DNA from: JADGQM01 sp964505935
GTDB taxonomy: Bacteria; Desulfobacterota; Syntrophobacteria; Syntrophobacterales; Syntrophobacteraceae
Direction: 5' to 3'
Length of the DNA stretch: 10,135 bases
NCBI GenBank assembly: GCA_964505935.1
Contig: CAZDKX010000180.1
Span: 1-10,135, forward strand
The notes below the pieces were generated by a model that was given only the letters and a program-made list of their open reading frames with translations, had not been told where the DNA came from and made no database searches. This document shows, one piece after another, positions 6,322 through 10,135 of the stretch; the stretch's first letter is position 1; every line of letters begins with the position of its first letter. A program made the translations under genes and the position numbers.

Positions 6322-7506
6322 GTGATTCAGCCATTCTTGGAGATGTTGTGCAAACGCCGGTGGCAGGGATTCAAAGTTGCCCACCATGCCATTCTGCCGG
6401 CCCAGGACGCCAGCTATGGCACGCTGGCGGTCCCGCTTCCCGAAATCCTGCAGCAGGCTCTGCTGAAACTCGGCGTGACTGCTCTTTACGACCACCAGAC
6501 CCAGGCCCTCGAACGCGTCCGCGCGGGAAGCCACGTGGTGGTGGCAACACCGACGGCCAGCGGGAAGTCCCTCATCTATAACCTGGCCGTCGGCGAAGTG
6601 CTGCTTCAGGACGCCAACCAGCGGGCGCTCTATCTGTTTCCCATCAAAGCCCTCACTCGGGATCAACTGGAGGCGCTCACCCTTTTCTTCGAGGCCTTCC
6701 TCCCCGGCGAGGGGCAAACGCGCTTCCAGGCGGCGGTCTATGACGGCGACACCACTCCCTATCAGCGCACCAAAATTCGAAGCCAGCATCCCCACATCCT
6801 GCTCACCAACCCGGATATGCTCCACTACGCCCTGCTGCCTTACCATGCCAAGTGGGAGGCCTTCTGGAAGCGGCTGCGGTTTGTGATCGTCGATGAACTG
6901 CACACCTACCGGGGAGTGTTCGGCAGTCACGTGGCGCAGATCTTTCGGCGTCTGCAGCGAATCTGCCGGTTCTACGGCAGCAGCCCGCAGTTCATCCTGC
7001 TTTCCGCCACCATAGCCAATCCCCGGGAGCTTGCTCAGCAACTCATCGGCAAGCAGGAACGGGACCTCGACGTCATCCACACCAGCGGCGCTCCTCAGGC
7101 GCGGCGCCATTTTGTCTTCCTCGAGGCGGAGGAAGGCCAGGGCAGCCACGCCTCGACGCTGGCGGCGCAGCTGCTGACCAAAGCCGCGGCAGCCGGGCTC
7201 AAAACCATCGCTTTTACCCAAGCCCGCAAGATCACGGAACTGATCCACATGAGTGTCCTGCGCGTGGCCCCCCGGCTGGCCGGCCGGGTGAGTTCCTACC
7301 GGGCCGGGTTTCTACCGGAGGAACGGCGGGTGATTGAGCAAAAACTGGCAAGCGGGGAGCTCGCCGCCGTTATCTCCACCAGCGCCCTCGAAATGGGGAT
7401 CGACATCGGCGGCTTGGACCTCTGTATTCTGGTAGGCTATCCGGGGACGGTGATGACCACCTGGCAGCGGGGCGGGCGGGTCGGGCGCAGCGGCCGAGAG
7501 TCGGCC
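6322..7506 (+). CDS. MrfA/YprA-type SF2 helicase fused to exonuclease: N-terminal part, split by an assembly artefact
   Basis: These 395 residues are the motor core of a DEAD/DEAH-like DNA helicase (COG1205, MrfA/YprA family), which moves 3' to 5' on DNA in lesion repair. Motifs are LYDHQTQAL (55-63), Walker A ATPTASGKS (75-83), Ia YLFPIKALTRDQ (104-115), TNPDMLH (162-168), Walker B VIVDELH (188-194, DELH rather than DEAH), III SATIANP (228-234), V STSALEMGIDIG (352-363) and VI QRGGRVGRSGR (382-392, arginine fingers). The start is GTG at 6322, with CAGGGG upstream and an in-frame TAG at 6295. An ATG at 6343 is the alternative, but its GGAG abuts it. After codon 395 the raw sequence enters a duplicated, error-rich block; the frame resumes exactly at 7656. 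Do not use the raw extension to 7860, which is out of frame. Confidence 0.9.
7483..7506 (+). repeat. 24-bp duplicate, first copy, containing a hairpin at the assembly break
   Basis: This stretch, which encodes helicase motif VI, recurs exactly at 7632-7655. It contains a perfect 6-bp hairpin, GGCCGA-gag-TCGGCC (7492-7506). GC-rich inverted repeats of this kind are known triggers of sequence-specific read errors, which would explain why the contigs end here. Confidence 0.85.
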
Positions 7507-7655
7507 CGCCTCCCGGGGCCCCACGAAGCTTNNNNNNNNNNTGGGGTTCGCACTGCGGGGGGTGGCACCTTTTTTTTGGGTTCGCATCGCGGGGGCGGTT
7601 TTCCCCCCCGGGGCGGGGGGGGGGGGGGGGGGGGCGCAGCGGCCGAGAGTCGGCC
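7507..7655. other. Misassembled block inside the helicase gene (noisy contig ends, 10 N, 20-base G run)
   Basis: The block holds a noisy tail (7507-7531), ten Ns (7532-7541), G- and T-rich low-quality sequence, a run of 20 Gs (7615-7634) and the second copy of the 24-bp duplicate (7632-7655). The noisy tail resembles the true continuation at 7656-7682: 10 of the first 17 bases are identical in register, with more matches after a small shift. The part before the G run resembles 7441-7482 in a degraded form. Deleting 7507-7655 joins codon 395 to ATC GTC CTG with no frame change, giving GRESAIVLLPQYDALDQY, the expected family sequence. The block is therefore two overlapping, poorly read contig ends and not biology. 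Confidence 0.9.
7632..7655 (+). repeat. 24-bp duplicate, second copy
   Basis: This is an exact copy of 7483-7506, directly followed by the genuine continuation of the helicase gene. It encodes the same residues (end of motif VI) and should be collapsed with the first copy. Confidence 0.85.
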
Positions 7656-9416
7656 ATCGTCCTGCTGCCGCAGTACGATGCCCTCGACCAGTACATTGTC
7701 CATCATCCCGAGGAATTTCTGCAGCTTCGCTACGAAATCGCCGTTACCGACCCGCTCAACGAGGAAATCCTCAAAGCCCACCTCCCCTGTGCGGCGGCCG
7801 AGCTGCCCCTGGAACGGGCCGAAATCGACGGGCGGGAACCGGCATGGGAGAATCAGGTAACCGCTCTGACCCAGAGTGGGGCTCTCCTGCAGACGGCCGA
7901 TGGCAAGCAATGGCTCGCCGCGGCTTACCACCCACACCGCCAGATCGATATCCGGTCCGCCGGTCCCGCCTACGTCATTCTACAGAGTTCCGACAGCGAC
8001 CGGCATCTTCCGCTGGGCAAGAGCGAGGGCATCCGCGCCCTCAAGGAATGTCATCCGGGCGCCATCTACCTGCATCGGGGCGGGACCTATCAGGTGCAGA
8101 GCCTCGATCTCGCCAATCGGGTGATTCGGGTGGAGCCTTCTCAGGCATCTTATTTCACCCGGGTGAAGAGCGAGAAGGAGACGGAGATCCTCGAGATTTT
8201 GGCGTCGAAACCGGTGGAAAACTTCCTCGCGCGGCTGGGGCGGGTGAAAGTCACGGAAACCATCATTGGCTACGAAAAGCGGCGTCTGTTCTCGCAGGAA
8301 CTGCTGGGTATGAACCCCCTTGAGCTTCCCCAGCAGGTCTTTGAAACCATGGGGTTCTGGATCGAAATCGAGCCCGATGTGGTGCAACGTATCCAGGCCG
8401 CCAAGCTGCATTTCATGGGCGGCATCCATGCCGTGGAACATGCCCTGATCAGCATGTTCCCGCTGTTCGCCCTGTGCGATCGCAACGATATCGGCGGCAT
8501 CTCCATTCCCCTTCATCCCCAGGTGGAGAAAGCCGCAATCTTCATCTACGACGGCTATCCGGGCGGCATCGGGCTGGCGGCAAGGGGCTACGAGATCATC
8601 CTGCCGCTGCTGGAAAAGACGCGGGACCTGATCGCCTCCTGCCCCTGCCCGGACGGCTGCCCGGGCTGCATTCACTCACCCAAATGCGGCTCCGGCAACA
8701 AACCTCTGGACAAGGAAGCCGCGCTGGCGATCTTGAAGTATCTGCTGGGGGAATGGAATTTCGCCGTGGCGGCGGCATCCTCCGCCGAGCGCGATGAGCC
8801 GGCGGCCCGCCCGCCTGTTCCTGTTCGCAAAGCCTCACCGCCACCACGTCTCGGGTTCTTCGATATCGAAACGCAACGGCTGGCGGACGAGGTCGGCGGG
8901 TGGCAAAACAAGCACCTCATGAGGCTATCCGTCGCGGTACTCTTCGATACGCAGCGCGACGCCTTCGAGGTCTTCCGGGAAAAGGAAGTCTCCGCTCTGC
9001 TGGCACGGCTACAGGACTTGGACTTGGTCGTCGGCTTCAACGTCATCAGCTTCGATTATGAAGTACTCCGCGCGTACAGCCCGTTCAAGCTCCAGCAACT
9101 GCCGACTTTCGACCTGCTGCAGGAGATCCGGCAGGTGCTGGGCTTTCGCCTGAGCCTGGCTCATCTGGCGCAGCACAACCTGGGGCAGCCCAAGCTGGCC
9201 GACGGGGTGCAGGCCGTCAGCTGGTTTCGCCAGGGGAACTGGGAGTCCCTCATCGAATACTGCACCATGGACGTCAGAATCACCAGGGACCTCTTCTGCC
9301 GAGCCCTCGAAACCGGCTACCTGCTCTACCAGGATCGCCAGGGCCGGAGTCTGAGAATTCCCACCCCCTGGCAACTCGATGAGCTCTTGCGCCGCCGGAA
9401 CAAGGCCCACCGATGA
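7656..9416 (+). CDS. MrfA-type helicase C-terminal part with zinc-binding MZB/DUF1998 module and fused YprB/MrfB-like DEDD exonuclease
   Basis: This is the continuation of the gene starting at 6322 (residues 396-981 of the repaired protein). It opens with VLLPQYDALDQYIVHHPEEF, typical of MrfA helicases after motif VI. Residues about 640-760 form the MZB/DUF1998 region, with GGIHAVEHALISMFP, IYDGYPGGIG and a cysteine cluster CPCPDGCPGC...C (Cys724, 726, 730, 733, 739) that should bind zinc. A proline/alanine-rich linker (about 770-795) leads to a DnaQ-like exonuclease of the YprB (COG3359) type: Exo I FFDIET (Asp798, Glu800), Exo II GFNVISFDYEVL (Asp862) and Exo III YCTMDVRITRDLF (Tyr930, Asp934, the Y-x3-D of DEDDy enzymes). 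In Bacillus subtilis MrfA and MrfB are separate proteins that jointly repair mitomycin adducts; here one chain would carry both unwinding and 3'-5' degradation. It ends 27 bp from the convergent formate dehydrogenase gene. Confidence 0.9.
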   Translation: MVLLPQYDALDQYIVHHPEEFLQLRYEIAVTDPLNEEILKAHLPCAAAELPLERAEIDGREPAWENQVTALTQSGALLQTADGKQWLAAAYHPHRQIDIRSAGPAYVILQSSDSDRHLPLGKSEGIRALKECHPGAIYLHRGGTYQVQSLDLANRVIRVEPSQASYFTRVKSEKETEILEILASKPVENFLARLGRVKVTETIIGYEKRRLFSQELLGMNPLELPQQVFETMGFWIEIEPDVVQRIQAAKLHFMGGIHAVEHALISMFPLFALCDRNDIGGISIPLHPQVEKAAIFIYDGYPGGIGLAARGYEIILPLLEKTRDLIASCPCPDGCPGCIHSPKCGSGNKPLDKEAALAILKYLLGEWNFAVAAASSAERDEPAARPPVPVRKASPPPRLGFFDIETQRLADEVGGWQNKHLMRLSVAVLFDTQRDAFEVFREKEVSALLARLQDLDLVVGFNVISFDYEVLRAYSPFKLQQLPTFDLLQEIRQVLGFRLSLAHLAQHNLGQPKLADGVQAVSWFRQGNWESLIEYCTMDVRITRDLFCRALETGYLLYQDRQGRSLRIPTPWQLDELLRRRNKAHR

Positions 9417-9443
9417 GTCGCCTGGCGCCCGCGCTTTGATGAG

Positions 9444-10135
9444 TTAAGCAACCTTTTCCAGCTTGACCGCACACACCTTGTATTCGGGCGTTTTGCTGAT
9501 GGGGTCCAAAGCTGGATTCGTGAGCAAATTGGCCGCCGCCTCTTCAAAATGGAGCGGCATGAAGATCATCCCCGGTTTTACCCGCTCGGTCAGCTGTACT
9601 CTCGAGACGAGAGTCCCTCGGCGACTGCTCACCCTGACAAATTCGCCGTTGGCGATTCCCATCCGTTTGCCATCTTCCGGATTGAGATCGGTGATGAGTT
9701 CAGGCATCTCGCGGTCAAGGGTTTCGCAGCGCCGCGTCATGCTGCCGGTGAGGTAATGAGCATACTCCGTTCCCGTAGTCAACCAGATGGGATACTCATC
9801 ATCCGGGACTTCCGCAGGAGGTTTCCACTCGATGTCATGAAAGTGCCCCAGCCCTCGCGAAAATTTACCAATGTGCAGGATGGGCGTTCCGGGATGATCC
9901 GCGGTCGGACACGGCCAGCAAAGGCCCTTGCCTTCCAGTCTGGGATAGCTGATGCCGGCAAAGGAAGGGGTCAAACTGGCCATCTCATTAAAGATCTCCT
10001 CCGAACTCTCGTAGTGCTCGGGGTAGTCGAGCAGGGTGGAAAGTTCCTGAATGATCTGCCAGTTCGCTTTTCCGGCCATGGGCTCGATCGCCTTCCGCAC
10101 CCTCTGCACCCGTCGTTCGGAGTTGCTGAAAGTCC
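9444..10135 (-). CDS. Formate dehydrogenase alpha subunit, C-terminal part (runs off the right edge)
   Basis: This is the last ~230 residues of a molybdopterin oxidoreductase of the formate dehydrogenase alpha type (COG3383), which oxidises formate to CO2 or the reverse. The open frame continues to the window end as TFSNSERRVQRVRKAIEP, a conserved segment of these enzymes, so the GTG at 10109 is internal and not the start. Next come ASLTPSFAGISYPRLEGKG, WPCPTADHPGTPILH and the C-terminal molybdopterin-dinucleotide-binding domain: WLTTGTEYAHYLTGSMTRR, ELITDLNPEDGKRMGIANGE, FVRVSSRRG. The catalytic Cys/selenocysteine and the iron-sulfur regions lie outside the window. It is convergent with the helicase gene. 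I see no clear terminator in the 27-bp gap. Confidence 0.93.
   Translation of the reverse strand, partial: TFSNSERRVQRVRKAIEPMAGKANWQIIQELSTLLDYPEHYESSEEIFNEMASLTPSFAGISYPRLEGKGLCWPCPTADHPGTPILHIGKFSRGLGHFHDIEWKPPAEVPDDEYPIWLTTGTEYAHYLTGSMTRRCETLDREMPELITDLNPEDGKRMGIANGEFVRVSSRRGTLVSRVQLTERVKPGMIFMPLHFEEAAANLLTNPALDPISKTPEYKVCAVKLEKVA

Noticed and set aside
6052..7248. 398-residue open frame antisense to the helicase
   Set aside because: It lies opposite clear helicase motifs and has no recognisable domain. Long antisense frames are common in GC-rich genes.
7542..7634. Imperfect tandem repeat (GGTTCGCACTGCGGGGGG / GGTTCGCATCGCGGGGG) and a G run that might be a G-quadruplex or phase-variable tract
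   Set aside because: It sits between an N gap and an exact duplicate, interrupts a conserved protein motif, and looks like error-rich copies of nearby sequence. Best explained as sequencing error.
9417..9443. Terminator between the convergent helicase and formate dehydrogenase genes
   Set aside because: Only a 4-bp GCGC stem is present, with no T-run on either strand.

Overview
The window is GC-rich (roughly 60%), densely coded bacterial DNA. Its gene content is tandem PilT ATPases, a COG1313 radical SAM protein, a COG3383-type formate dehydrogenase and an MrfA-like helicase. It also carries a 'CCGGAATCCAGG'-style intergenic repeat. Together these fit an anaerobic Desulfobacterota (former Deltaproteobacteria) genome. 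That placement is inference, because there is no rRNA marker here. Two runs of N flanked by duplicated contig ends show that this is a draft scaffold, probably metagenomic.

Layout. From 6125 down to 85, six genes lie on the minus strand with short gaps and look like one transcription unit. In transcription order they are a metallo-beta-lactamase-fold hydrolase, a PflA-like radical SAM protein, pilT, a second PilT/PilU-like ATPase, thiE and thiL. A three-hairpin repeat of 80 bp separates the pilus pair from the thiamine pair. ThiE joins the pyrimidine and thiazole halves into thiamine phosphate, and ThiL phosphorylates it to thiamine pyrophosphate, so these are consecutive final steps. The two PilT-family ATPases would power type IV pilus retraction; no pilus structural genes are in view.

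A divergent intergenic region (6126-6321) holds a sigma-70-like promoter for the minus-strand unit and a long imperfect palindrome. Rightward from 6322 to 9416 runs one large gene that the assembly has split. Removing a 149-bp artefact (7507-7655) restores a continuous 981-residue reading frame. It combines an MrfA/YprA-type superfamily 2 helicase, a cysteine-rich zinc-binding module and a C-terminal MrfB/YprB-type DEDD exonuclease. In Bacillus subtilis the helicase and exonuclease are separate proteins that act together in mitomycin-lesion repair, so this is a natural fusion of a two-protein repair system and the most interesting item in the window.

At the right edge, facing the helicase, is the C-terminal part of a molybdopterin formate dehydrogenase alpha subunit whose 5' end lies outside the window. 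No tRNA, rRNA, CRISPR array, transposase or phage gene was seen. Apart from the assembly gaps, no stretch over 300 bp lacks a gene.
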